This document shows positions 11,045 to 20,200 of a DNA stretch of 64,000 bases, piece by piece; within the stretch, counting starts at the first letter, position 1; each line of letters opens with the position of its first letter. The stretch covers positions 5,029,658 through 5,093,657 of the forward strand of contig JAUPSS010000004.1 in NCBI GenBank assembly GCA_040285825.1. Direction: 5' to 3'. The DNA comes from Eukaryota sp. TZLM1-RC (Eukaryota > Metamonada: BaSk clade). The translations under genes were made by a program, and so were the position numbers. The notes under the pieces were generated by a model that was not told the origin of the DNA, did no database searches, and saw nothing but the letters and a program-made list of their open reading frames with translations.

Positions 11045-11677
11045 TCAATCTTCGGAAATATTAACGAAATTTTGTTCAAAAGGAGGACAAAAAGAACCAA
11101 AAAATTCCCAAATAATATTGATAGCATACTTTCCTTTACATAATTGATCCAAAAATCTTTGAAAAACGAAAGCAAATTCATTGCATTTGGTCGGATGAAT
11201 TTCTTGAGGTATTCTTATAGGAGGATGGTAATTATCAACTATGCGGCATTTCAAGCAGCGATCAGAAGTTTTTCCTTTTGCATTTTTTCTAAAAGAAATA
11301 CCACAAGTGTTGCAAGTTTTGTGCTTCAATCGATTGCTAACTGGTTTTGCAACAACTTGTGGAGCAGTATTTATGGGTTCTACCTTAGACTCTTTCCTTC
11401 TAATAAATTTTCTTTTACATTTTGTTCCAGAATTTGCCGCATCATTTTTTCCAACATTGGGGCATGTTCGAGCATTATGTCCCTGTTGTCGACACTTTGA
11501 GCATCTGTAGGAGCGTGGCTTTGTTTTTGAACAAACTTTGTTTTCATCGTGATTGTCTAAAAATTCTTGATCAGAGTTTTTTTTTGTCCAAAAATGAAGA
11601 GAGAAGAGGTTGAGGAGGAGAGGTGGAAAGGACGTCTTGAGCATCTTGTTGACTATCGTTCTTTCTTTTGACTCCAT
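11045..11677 (-). pseudogene. LINE A N-terminal region: zinc knuckle and Cys finger
   Basis: A 210-aa open segment. It has a CCHC knuckle, CSKCRQQGHNARTC (C-x2-C-x4-H-x4-C), a basic linker, then a second finger, CNTCGISF...CLKCR. These are nucleic-acid-binding modules expected to bind the element RNA. The probable true start is the ATG at 11702, which lies in another frame, so a frameshift sits between 11660 and 11702. The segment ends at a stop just before the reverse transcriptase, in the same frame, so the original protein was likely one polyprotein. Confidence 0.75.
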
Positions 11678-11702
11678 TAGAATCAGAAACTGATTCAGGC
11701 AT

Positions 11703-11999
11703 CAACAAGAAAGAATAGAAGCAATGATCTCGGTTCAGCCAGGTTTTAAGTTAAACGGTTATATGTAGAGGAAAAAAAATATTGTGGAGAATATTGAATT
11801 CGTGTGGTGGATGAGTATATTCAAAGAAATGAAAGACCTCAAGTTTTCAAAAGACCAGTTTGTTCATCTTCACTCTTGATGAGTTACTACCCGCTGAAGG
11901 GTACCATTAATGTTATTGTTTAATCGACCGATCTTGTGATGGGTTAAGCTGATATCTTCATCTTGATTGATGCACCACATTCTTGTTTATTCTTCCATC
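11703..11999. other. Spacer between LINE A 5' end and the glycoprotein gene
   Basis: Contains the 5' flank of the LINE and the promoter side of the next gene. The exact 5' end of the LINE cannot be fixed from one copy. Confidence 0.4.
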
Positions 12000-13382
12000 A
12001 TGCGTCTCTTGTTCTTCCTACTCTTACCTGTCGCTCTATGCTCTGTTGAGAGTGACCTACAGCAACTTACTAGCGCTTCATCTCCTCTCAGTTCTCGCTA
12101 CCATTCCTCTCTCCACAACTCACCACCTTTCACCTCAGTTTCTTCCCCTAACTACAAGTTCCAATTCATCCATCCTGTACTCAATCTAGACCTCTTCACT
12201 GGTATCTCTAATGTTGTTTCGTCTCCTACTTACATTATACTTGAAACTCAGTCTTCTATTGACCTCTTACTTGATTACCTCTCTGATACACCTCTGCCCA
12301 TGATCATTATCCATTCCTTCCACCACTCGAATGGCTCCAATGTTTACCTCACAGCTGGAAAACCTTTGAGGTTCAACCATGATTGTCTTTTTATCCCTGT
12401 GGTTCCCAAGCAACTCCATCAAGTCACCAACTCTATTTGGATTAATTCCAATAATTCAGTGTCTCTTGTTTTTAATTACGATGATTTGGGTGGGGTTTCT
12501 GTAGGTAGTTTACAAGGTGAAGGTTCTAATATTCAATCTACAAAATCTCATTTTTATTTAAAGTCTGATTTAATTTTAAATTTAAATACCTCAGGGAGTT
12601 TTGTTTATGATTTCGAGTTTATTTTAAATGGAGAATCTGAGTTAAATTTAGCTCTTCTTTTTAATGGATTAACCCCTAATTTTACCTCTAATTTTTCACC
12701 AATTCGGCATGATTTCTGGGTTTATTTTGGACCTATTCCAATTCCAATAACAATGGACTTGTCATTAAGACTAGAAGGGCTCGTGAACAGCTCAGTTGGT
12801 CTGCTGGCTGAAAATTTCAGTTATGGAGTGAATTTTTCAACTTTCTGGGATCATAATTTTGGAATTTCTTATCACGATTCTGTTTTCGATACAGTTAATA
12901 ATGGTAGTTTTAAAATTGATTTTGATCATCATTTAAACTCTTTTAATCAATTATTTAATTTAAATTCTTTTTCTTTTAGTCCAAAATTAAAATTAAAATC
13001 CACTTTTCCTTCTCTTAACAATGTACCTCTTCCAACTATGGGAGTAAGCTCAGAATTACAGCTCAATACTCAGAAGTCAACGGAATGTGACCTTCATGAA
13101 CGATTTTTAACTGTTGATTGTGGAGTTTTGACTGATTTTGATATTCAGAATTACAACTTTTATTGCATTGTACCATTAATCAACCAAACTGTGGACGATT
13201 GTGAATTTTGTAATGAATGTTTAAATCAAGAAGAAAATAGTTTTCCTTTTTACCTCACTCTTTCTATATGTGCTTTTGGATTTGTTTTTGGTGGAGTTTT
13301 TGGGTTTTTTGCTATTCGAAAACGTAAAATTGAGCAGAAAAGAGAAGAATTAAGCGGCGACTATTATTTGGTTGGTATTTAG
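12000..13382 (+). CDS. Predicted type I membrane glycoprotein, unknown family
   Basis: About 460 aa from the methionine at 12000. I choose it over 11967 because it opens a clean signal peptide (MRLLFFLLLPVALCS). The ectodomain is rich in Asn, Ser and Phe with many N-x-S/T sequons (NSS, NFS, NGS, NTS). Late in it sit clustered Cys residues (CDLHERFLTVDC and CEFCNEC). A single membrane segment (LSICAFGFVFGGVFGFFAI) is followed by a basic stop-transfer (RKRK) and a short cytosolic tail ending DYYLVGI. It is probably a cell-surface or endomembrane protein. Codon use changes noticeably: the first 170 codons are C-rich in the third position, the rest strongly AT-rich. An AATAAA lies just after the stop at 13388. 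Confidence 0.7.
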   Translation: MRLLFFLLLPVALCSVESDLQQLTSASSPLSSRYHSSLHNSPPFTSVSSPNYKFQFIHPVLNLDLFTGISNVVSSPTYIILETQSSIDLLLDYLSDTPLPMIIIHSFHHSNGSNVYLTAGKPLRFNHDCLFIPVVPKQLHQVTNSIWINSNNSVSLVFNYDDLGGVSVGSLQGEGSNIQSTKSHFYLKSDLILNLNTSGSFVYDFEFILNGESELNLALLFNGLTPNFTSNFSPIRHDFWVYFGPIPIPITMDLSLRLEGLVNSSVGLLAENFSYGVNFSTFWDHNFGISYHDSVFDTVNNGSFKIDFDHHLNSFNQLFNLNSFSFSPKLKLKSTFPSLNNVPLPTMGVSSELQLNTQKSTECDLHERFLTVDCGVLTDFDIQNYNFYCIVPLINQTVDDCEFCNECLNQEENSFPFYLTLSICAFGFVFGGVFGFFAIRKRKIEQKREELSGDYYLVGI

Positions 13383-13670
13383 TGTCAATAAAACTTTGTA
13401 TTTGTCTTTTTAAAAGTAACATTTACATTTAATTATAGCACAGTGAATTCAAATCAGATTTTCACAGCTGGAAACGGTGTACGTTTTAAAAAGACGCGAA
13501 CTGTTTATTTTGTTATTAATGACGATATCCTGACTTTGTGAAGTAAATGGATGATATCAAACGTATGCCTGAGAAAATACAATACACTTCATTAATCAAA
13601 CTAGTCTGTAAACGACTCAACAGTGAAAAGGGTCTTATGTATGAAAAATTGAAGCAGGCTTTTCTTTCAA

Positions 13671-14261
13671 ATGTCTACACCTACTCATCAACTTCATAGA
13701 AAATGGTACACTAGCATTTTTGGTCTCCAGAATGCTGGTCGTAACACTACCACAGGGCAGAAAAGCGAGGAAGTCTACAAAGCCGGCATTGTTGACATCA
13801 ACGAATTCGATACAGTGGAAGGCTTCTGGTCCTTTATGCATGCTCTTCCTCAGTTATCCAGTATTCTTCCCGCAAAAGGTGGTCCTAACATACAATGCTT
13901 TCAACATGGCATCAGTCCCACCTGGGAAGATCCACAACATGCCCAGGGTTGTCGTCTCCGTGTTGAAATTCTGGCAAATGAAGTTTGTTTCCTTTGTCAC
14001 TAACCCAAGATTGACAGTGCATGGAATGAAGTTATTATGGCCCTTGTTGGGGAACAATTTGGAGACCTTGGAGATCACATAACCGGTGTCGTCTGCAGTT
14101 TAAAGTACAGCAAGAGAATAGACCTCTGGATGAACACTGATCACAAAGAAACTGTCCGCACCATTGCCACCAAATTGAAGACCCTTTTGAATAAGCAAAA
14201 ATGTACGTTTGATGGCTTTGACGAAAGTCTTCCCCCTTCTGAGAAGCGTTATGATCTATAA
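13671..14261 (+). CDS. EIF4E: Translation initiation factor eIF4E (cap-binding protein), two exons
   Basis: Exon 1 is 13671-13982 and exon 2 is 14010-14261, with a 27-nt intron (GTTTG...CCAAG, containing CTAAC); the product is 187 aa. eIF4E binds the m7G mRNA cap and recruits ribosomes through eIF4G. Visible family features are HQLHRKW near the start, FDTVEGFWSFMHALPQL, the cap-stacking-type ISPTWEDP, then across the splice AWNEVIMALVGEQFGDLGD and GVVCSLKY...IDLW. Splicing restores the expected spacing between the WED and GEQF blocks. The region around KWYTSIFG differs from the usual W-x-L-W-F, so it may be an eIF4E paralogue or 4E-HP type. An in-frame stop lies upstream of the chosen ATG. 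Confidence 0.85.
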
Positions 14262-14544
14262 TGTGCTATTAGACCCTTTAACAGTTAAAATTATATCAGA
14301 AAAAATTAAAATAAAATAAACAATATAAACCATAAACTGAAATATACACTATAGGTGTTTTCAAACCATAACTCTACCTATTGGATTTACATGTAAGGTT
14401 GTGCTTAAATGCAAAAGTTTAAATTCCAATTTTTCATTTTGGAACTCTGGAGTGATAAACACAATTGAAACAATTAAACAAGTTGATGTCCATTTTTAAA
14501 AATTTTCTATTCACCCCATCATAATTTAAAACAATAGCAACATA
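14262..14544. other. 3' flank of the eIF4E gene
   Basis: AT-rich, with several AATAAA-like signals around 14300-14320. Nothing else seen. Confidence 0.5.
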
Positions 14545-14760
14545 TATGCTTTTTTTATTGAACCACAACACTTAATAAAATAAAATCAGAACTAATGGGA
14601 CGAAATTCAATCAAAAATCTCTTCATTGTTTTTTCCTTGAATTAATTTTCGGAAATTATTCTACAAATTTCCTACTTCTACAGATAGTCTTCTCTTTATG
14701 GAAAATGGAAAAGCAATAAAAACAAGGGGTCTGTTTCTATCTGGTTTCCATCTGCCACAA
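14545..14760 (-). mobile_element. Short LINE A 3' fragment
   Basis: On the minus strand this carries the family A end (ACTAATGGGACGAAATTCA on the plus strand, about 14590) and the coding block for FSIN.RRLSVEVG, with a deletion between them. It is a dead fragment. Confidence 0.65.
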
Positions 14761-15286
14761 CAATCCCTTTTGCGGGTCAACAAACAAAAACAGCTAATGT
14801 AGATGTCACGTGGTACAGCCGATACACGTGTACATTTTAAGTGCTCAAAAAATTAATAAAAATTTTATTCTAAAATTTCCGGGACAAAATCCTCGAACGA
14901 ACATCCATAAAAAAATGTTCAAAGTTGAAAAGAAGACTGGCTTTACAGTTACACAGGTCCGCTGAGAGCATTTCATCAAACTAGACCGATTCGTTGGCTA
15001 ATCTTTGAAAAAAAAAAGTGTTTCAGCTAGTGAGATATAGTAAATTGTGACAGAGCGTAGTACACAGTGAAAAGGATCAGCGAAAGTAGACATCATCAAT
15101 AGTTAATGAAAGGAGAGCGGCATATTTTGATGAGGAGAGGGAGTTGGCAGAAAGATCTACGACTGGATCAACAGAAATTGAAAGAATTAGGGCAGGGGTT
15201 TTTTAGGGAGAGGGGGGAATTGTTCATCTAAACATCAAAAAATCATCAAAAAATTGAATTCTTCCACTTCAATCATCCTTCTATCA
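14761..15286. other. Spacer upstream of the CHY-RING gene
   Basis: No coding sequence recognised. It has a G-rich stretch with an AGAGGGGGGAA run near 15205-15220, just before the gene. Confidence 0.45.
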
Positions 15287-16237
15287 ATGACTGGTGACTT
15301 GCGAAGGCGCATACAGGACATACAAGCATCAGACTTGGATGCTATGGAGAAGGCTCAACAAATACAACAACTCTTCACACCTTGCAATACTAAAGTTCCA
15401 CCATCTATTGAGACTGATGAACCTTCCATCATTCCATCATATCATGACGAAGCAGAAAAAGTTTTTGGATGTAAACACTATGCAAGAGATTGTGTCATTA
15501 AAGCAAAGTGTTGTGGAAAGTACTTTGTCTGCAGATTATGCCATGATGAACAAGAACTAGACCATAAGATTGACAGATTCAGTACAGAGTTAATGAAATG
15601 CCAACATTGTTTTTTAGAGCAGCCTGTTAGTCAGTTTTGCATAAACACTGAGTGTTCCGCTCATCTGAGTGGCTTGGCGAAGTATTATTGTGGTGTCTGT
15701 AAACTCTGGGATTCTCGCCCTAATGTTTCCATCTTTCATTGTTATGATTGTTCCATATGTAGGGTTGGGAGCAGAGAGGATACATTTCATTGTCATGGTT
15801 GTGGAATCTGCATTCCTGTTGCTTCCAAAGATCAGCACAAATGCTCTTCTTCCGCTAATGGTGATTGTTCCCTGTGCCTTGAGTCCCTGTTTTCCTCAAC
15901 TACATCAATTACAACTATGGAATGTGGTCATTATATTCATCAAAAGTGTCTGACTCAACTATGTTCAGAAAGCAGGGACATTTTCTCTTTTCGATGCCCT
16001 GTGTGTCAAAAATGGATTACTGATGGTAGCAATTTCGAAGACACCATTCAAGAGTTTGTAGACCAGCATCCTATTGATAAGGATGTTCTCCACCAGTTGA
16101 TGAAGGCAAGTGGTCAGGATGGAGATTTAGTAGCTGAAGTGTATTGCTTTCAATGTGAAACTCATAGCAGTACTTGTTATCATCCATCTTATATGAAATG
16201 TGGTAATTGTGGTAGTTACAACACAACGAAGGCTTGA
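15287..16237 (+). CDS. RCHY1: CHY zinc-finger and RING E3 ubiquitin ligase (RCHY1/Pirh2 family)
   Basis: About 316 aa from Met at 15287; an earlier in-frame ATG at 15254 would add 11 residues. Domains in order are an N-terminal helix, a CHY zinc finger (FGCKHYARDCVIKAKCC...VCRLCHDE), a CTCHY finger (YYCGVCKLWD...FHCYDCSICR...FHCHGCGIC), a RING-H2 finger (CSLCLESLF...MECGHYIHQKCL...FRCPVCQ) and a C-terminal zinc ribbon (YCFQCETHS...MKCGNCGSY). This is the complete architecture of Pirh2, which ubiquitinates target proteins with an E2 partner in the cytosol or nucleus. All metal ligands appear present, so it is likely active. Confidence 0.92.
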   Translation: MTGDLRRRIQDIQASDLDAMEKAQQIQQLFTPCNTKVPPSIETDEPSIIPSYHDEAEKVFGCKHYARDCVIKAKCCGKYFVCRLCHDEQELDHKIDRFSTELMKCQHCFLEQPVSQFCINTECSAHLSGLAKYYCGVCKLWDSRPNVSIFHCYDCSICRVGSREDTFHCHGCGICIPVASKDQHKCSSSANGDCSLCLESLFSSTTSITTMECGHYIHQKCLTQLCSESRDIFSFRCPVCQKWITDGSNFEDTIQEFVDQHPIDKDVLHQLMKASGQDGDLVAEVYCFQCETHSSTCYHPSYMKCGNCGSYNTTKA

Positions 16238-16370
16238 TTTTAACATAAGATCTTTGCTGCTTCGAAAACTTTGTACTGTGGAAAATTGAATAACTCAAAA
16301 TAATGTAATAAAAATAATATGGTGAACAGTATTTAGATATCACGCATACATTAAAAGTACTGCAGATCAC

Positions 16371-18110
16371 ATGTTGTCACAATTAATAGGATATAAAATG
16401 TTTCAAATTCCTGATCATACTCTTCTCAGTCCACATTATGGCGGTTTAGGTTGGACAAAGGCCTCACTTCTTTCTTCCTGTGCTTTTATCGGCGGATGCA
16501 GCAATGCAATTTTTGAGTTTTCTGAAAGATTTGCAGATTTTTTTTGTAAACAGTATTTTTATTGAACTTAAATTCTGTCTAATATTCAATATCCTCCAAA
16601 CAAACGTCACTATTACTAAACCTACTCACAGCATTTCGTTTATATTCTACACCAATAGCTAAAAGAGTTCTAGAAATCATCGTTGGAACAGACCAGAAAA
16701 CGCAAAAAACAATTCTATTTGACCAGAAAGTGGAACGAGATCTATTTTCAAAAAAGTCTAGTCCTGAAGGTCCAATATTGCCAAAAAGAGAAATTGCAAA
16801 CGGCACAAACTGATATTTCGGATGTTCGACTCTACCTAGTTGTGCCACTGATTCTTCATATTTTTGTAGTTTCTCTGTTTCGGCGTTAAATAACGGCATA
16901 TAAGCAGAAAACACTAAACGAGCAGCAAAATTTTTGCAAACATCTACTGAGACAAGATCGACAACGTTGAGAACACCATCGATCCCTGGAGTTACGAAAT
17001 TTGCCCTGCTTTTGCCAAAGGAATCATCAGTTTGATCTAGAGATAGCTTACGGTACTAAAGGTTCAAAAAGAGCCTTTTCAAATTTCAAAAATTGGTGCA
17101 GAAAAATGGGGTCGATGCTTTCCCCAATCATTCAATGACAATGTTTCATAAAAGAATCTTTTAAATTTAAAATACACTTTTCGAACATTACAAAAACGAT
17201 TGACTGGAATGTATGAAAATGATCTTTATAATAATATATGCAGCTGGGCTGTTTTAAATCAAGATTGTCACTTATTGAAATTGGAAAAGGGTGTTTGTGA
17301 AAACAAGCCATCAGATTCTTCACTTTTTGTAACCATTGTACCACGAAGATTTGGATTGTGTGCCACTAATGAAGCATGTGTATCAAAAATGAGATTATAT
17401 TTGAATATCCCCATTAATCAATTTTTATCAAAAGAATTCACCTCAACTCACTTTGCGCCATGCTCTGAATTGTTCTAAATTGATAACTTATCGTTCTTCA
17501 TTACATGATGCTGTTAGAAACACTGTTTTCAATATTTCACAAACTGTAAGAATATCGTGTATGAAAGAGCCTCTGCTGAAGGAAACACTTTCTCCAAATA
17601 GTTTTGCTTCTGATAATAGAGATGATGTATACTGTGATTGGATTGATAACTCTGAAGCTATTGTTGACTTTGTCTCATGTAATGTTGCAAATGATACTTT
17701 AGTTCACAGAAGAAAACTTAATCCTATGGAGTGTTCTTGATTTTAGAGCAAAGGAAAAACATAGAAAATATGATAAAGATATTGAAGAAGCAAATACTGA
17801 AAGAAATACACAGCTGGTTTTCATTGCTTTCCCATTTTCGATAAATGGAAGGCTATCAGTAGACGCAGAAACTTAATTGAATGATTGCCAAAAAATGGTT
17901 CAAGAAAAAACAATGAAAAGATTTGATATTATTTAGGGCGTTCTCGAATTCAATTTGCCATTATTCATAGATTGCCTCGGTTTTTCAATCGAATTAGAGA
18001 AGATTTAGCTAGACATCAAGCAGATCAAGATTTTGGAGAGGAAATCTTGGTTCAATGAATTTCTTCCCATTAGTTATGAGTTTATTTTGTTAAGTTTGCA
18101 AGTATAAAAA
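16371..18110 (+). mobile_element. LINE A copy split by a nested LINE C fragment
   Basis: It starts with the block QLIGYKMFQIPDH..LSPHYGGLGWTKAS and runs to FERFADF near 16540. It is then interrupted, and resumes near 17095 with KWGRCFPQSFND, the CENKPSDSSLFVTIVPRRFG block, the endonuclease core (17630-17700) and the family 3' tail near 18058-18110. Stops and frameshifts are scattered through it. The resumption at the matching point of the protein shows a single older insertion later broken by another element. Confidence 0.75.
16560..17065 (-). mobile_element. LINE C fragment nested in a LINE A copy
   Basis: The minus-strand protein ending FSNSDVCLEDIEY matches the better copy at 27.57-28.42 kb closely, including the AISLFGNIGPSGLDF and RIVFCVFWSVPTMISR blocks. 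It is 5'-truncated in the endonuclease region. Confidence 0.75.
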
Positions 18111-18182
18111 AAGTCAAAATTTTTTCAAAAAAAATATTTTATGACAATGGGGTAATGGTTGGACAATCTCGAATTCTTCTGA

Positions 18183-18336
18183 TGATGGTCTTGGCTGTTG
18201 GTTATTGTCTGACATACAATGTGGAGTAACAGAAGTGTAATTTATTACGAAGAGGAATTGTATTCCCTCTTCTTAAGCTAACAGGCGGAATACTAATAAC
18301 TAAACTATTAACTATAAATACTATTCAAGACTAACA
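18183..18336 (-). repeat. 3' LTR of the Ty3/gypsy element
   Basis: 154 bp, differing from the other LTR only at 18256 (A versus T at 25492). It starts TG and ends CA in element orientation. The integrase frame ends in its first bases. Confidence 0.93.
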
Positions 18337-19641
18337 CTGCCTTTTCCTCTCTTTCGAGCGACGAGCCCTGGAAGCTCTAGTCACAGGAGGTGAACTAATA
18401 GAATTATTACGCTTCTTGGGAGGAGCGGATTTAGTACGGCGACGTGCTTTTGGATTCTTGATAAAGTCTTTATACGCGGCAGTATTTTGGACTGTAGACA
18501 CATGCTCAGTGGTGATCTCTTTTCCTGGCCATTGCACTTGGCAAAAGTCACCTTCCTGACTGAGCACTTTTTCAATGATGTGTTCTTCGACATCACCTGC
18601 AGCGACCCAGGAGTGGAACTCATCGTTGGTGGGCAAGCTGGAGTGCCAGGGAGCTAAGTGTTTGACGCTAGCTTGGACAATCGTACCTGTGCAGAGATTC
18701 TTAATATTCACAGACGAATTGGATACGATTTCAGTAATTAGGAAGGGTCCTAAATAGTCTCCATGAAGCTTAGCGGAAGAGCCAGATGCTCTCAATACCA
18801 ATTGACCAACTTCAAAAGGGTTTGGAGTTGACGATCTAGCTAGCTTGGAAGCTTTGGAAGCTTGATGATGTGCTGCCTTTTCCTGTTTCTCTTTCAATCT
18901 TCGAAATTTAGATTGAATTTCTTGAATAAAAGATGACTCAGACGTCGAGCTTTCAATGATTTCAAGAATTTTGCCAGGGTCTGATCTGGGAGACACATCT
19001 GAGCCAAAGATCACTTGGTACGGAGTGTGGTTGGTTATTGAGCTCTTGGAAGAGTTGATCAATAATTGCACATAAGGCAAGTATTCAGACCACACAACGT
19101 AGGCATTGAAGTCTACGAGCAATTTCCGTAGGTTTTGCAGGATGTCTCTGTGTCGGCGCTCTACCAGGCCGTTGGACGGGGAAAACCTAGGTATTGACTT
19201 TGACACCTCTATGCCCAAAAATTTGCTTAATTCGTCAAAGACAGCCTTGGAAAATTCGGGTCCATTATCGCTGTGGATTTGAAATGGAATACCAAAGATG
19301 GCACAGACTTTCCAAATTAATGCATCTGCAGTAAGATTGGCATTTATCTCTTTTAAAGGCACGATGATCGTGAACCTAGAGAAGCTGTCGATAAATACGA
19401 GGATGTATTTGTAGCCTTCTTGATCTTCTGGAAGAGGACCAATGACGTCGGCGTTGACGCGAGCAAAAGGTCTGTCAGCCCACAATGAACCGGTTGGGGG
19501 AACATGCAGTTTGGGAACTGGCTTTGTTTTCTGACAGGAGGGGCATTCTTGGACGTGCTTATTCATGTCGGTGAGCATGTTTGGCCACCAATAATCGCTG
19601 TTCCTGAGCTTGTTCAGGCTTTCAGCTTTGCAGAAGTCCAT
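18331..19641 (-). CDS. Integrase of the Ty3/gypsy element, with chromodomain-like C-terminus
   Basis: 436 aa in its own frame, lacking the first His residues of the HHCC finger (only YWWPNMLTDM and CPSCQ are present). The catalytic triad is D65, D125 and E161, with the canonical 35-residue spacing between the last two (HSDNGPEF and GLVERRH). After the GPF/Y-type region (GDYLGPFLITEI), residues 340-400 (IIEKVLSQEGDFCQVQWPG) resemble a chromodomain, which would steer integration to marked chromatin. The tail is strongly basic. Confidence 0.85.
   Translation of the reverse strand: MDFCKAESLNKLRNSDYWWPNMLTDMNKHVQECPSCQKTKPVPKLHVPPTGSLWADRPFARVNADVIGPLPEDQEGYKYILVFIDSFSRFTIIVPLKEINANLTADALIWKVCAIFGIPFQIHSDNGPEFSKAVFDELSKFLGIEVSKSIPRFSPSNGLVERRHRDILQNLRKLLVDFNAYVVWSEYLPYVQLLINSSKSSITNHTPYQVIFGSDVSPRSDPGKILEIIESSTSESSFIQEIQSKFRRLKEKQEKAAHHQASKASKLARSSTPNPFEVGQLVLRASGSSAKLHGDYLGPFLITEIVSNSSVNIKNLCTGTIVQASVKHLAPWHSSLPTNDEFHSWVAAGDVEEHIIEKVLSQEGDFCQVQWPGKEITTEHVSTVQNTAAYKDFIKNPKARRRTKSAPPKKRNNSISSPPVTRASRARRSKERKRQC
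18337..18354 (-). promoter_or_regulatory. Polypurine tract
   Basis: On the minus strand AAAGAGAGGAAAAGGCAG lies directly upstream of the 3' LTR, the expected primer site for plus-strand DNA synthesis. Confidence 0.8.
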
Positions 19642-20200
19642 GCAACAAGTTAAGGGTGTCCTTAATGAGTGATTTGGGAATCACTATCTTGTTGTCGTGA
19701 GTCATATATAAATCAAGATGATTGTTATGAACACAGTTGTTGAAAGAGGGGTCTTTGGAAGCTATGGCAAGCTTCTGTTCGGACCTAATCCTACAGAGCC
19801 ATGGCTCGAAAATAGGCAGGTCGTTGGAACATCGTTCTCTGATGACCATGATACGTTCAAAGTTGTTTAAGTCTTCGATGTAGTATCTTTCATTTTCTGT
19901 TCCATCAATTTTATCAATGTAAAATATTGGATGAAAATTTGGAGGCATTTGATGGGACAAATGATTGATCTCTTGATGGTCTATAGGCGGAACTATTCGA
20001 GACAACATATCAGCCCAGAAGTTATCTTCCCCTTTGGTATGTACCAAATCAAGGCAGAATTCAGAGAATATGGGTAACCATCTTGTTACAATTCTGTTCT
20101 TCTCAGGAGCCGTGAACATGTAGGTAAGGTTTTGATGGTCTGTGAATATAACCAGTTTCCTTCCTTTCAAGTAGTTTTCAAAACCACTTTGAGTTAACAT
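19622..20200 (-). pseudogene. RNase H end and linker of the Ty3/gypsy pol, shifted frame
   Basis: 192 aa continuing RNase H (LVIFTDHQNLTYMF, KGEDNFWADMLSR) and leading into the integrase zinc-binding region. The leftward frame has its last RNase H residues in frame 20194-24240 and the rightward integrase lies in a third segment, so indels of one base are needed on both sides. A recent element with two such breaks is probably non-autonomous. Confidence 0.75.

Larger units (their letters stand above)
8481..11702 (-). mobile_element. Longest LINE family A element, non-LTR retrotransposon with restriction-like endonuclease
   Basis: Read on the minus strand it starts near the ATG at 11702 (MPESVSDSNG), and encodes in order zinc fingers, reverse transcriptase with the YMDD catalytic motif, a thumb/linker region, and a C-terminal endonuclease. 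It ends in the family 3' tail (TCCCATTAGTTATGA type, here at about 8480-8500). The reading frame shifts at least four times and has one stop near 11043, so this copy is inactive, but all domains remain readable. Shorter copies through the window match its 3' part, as expected for target-primed reverse transcription with early arrest. Confidence 0.85.
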
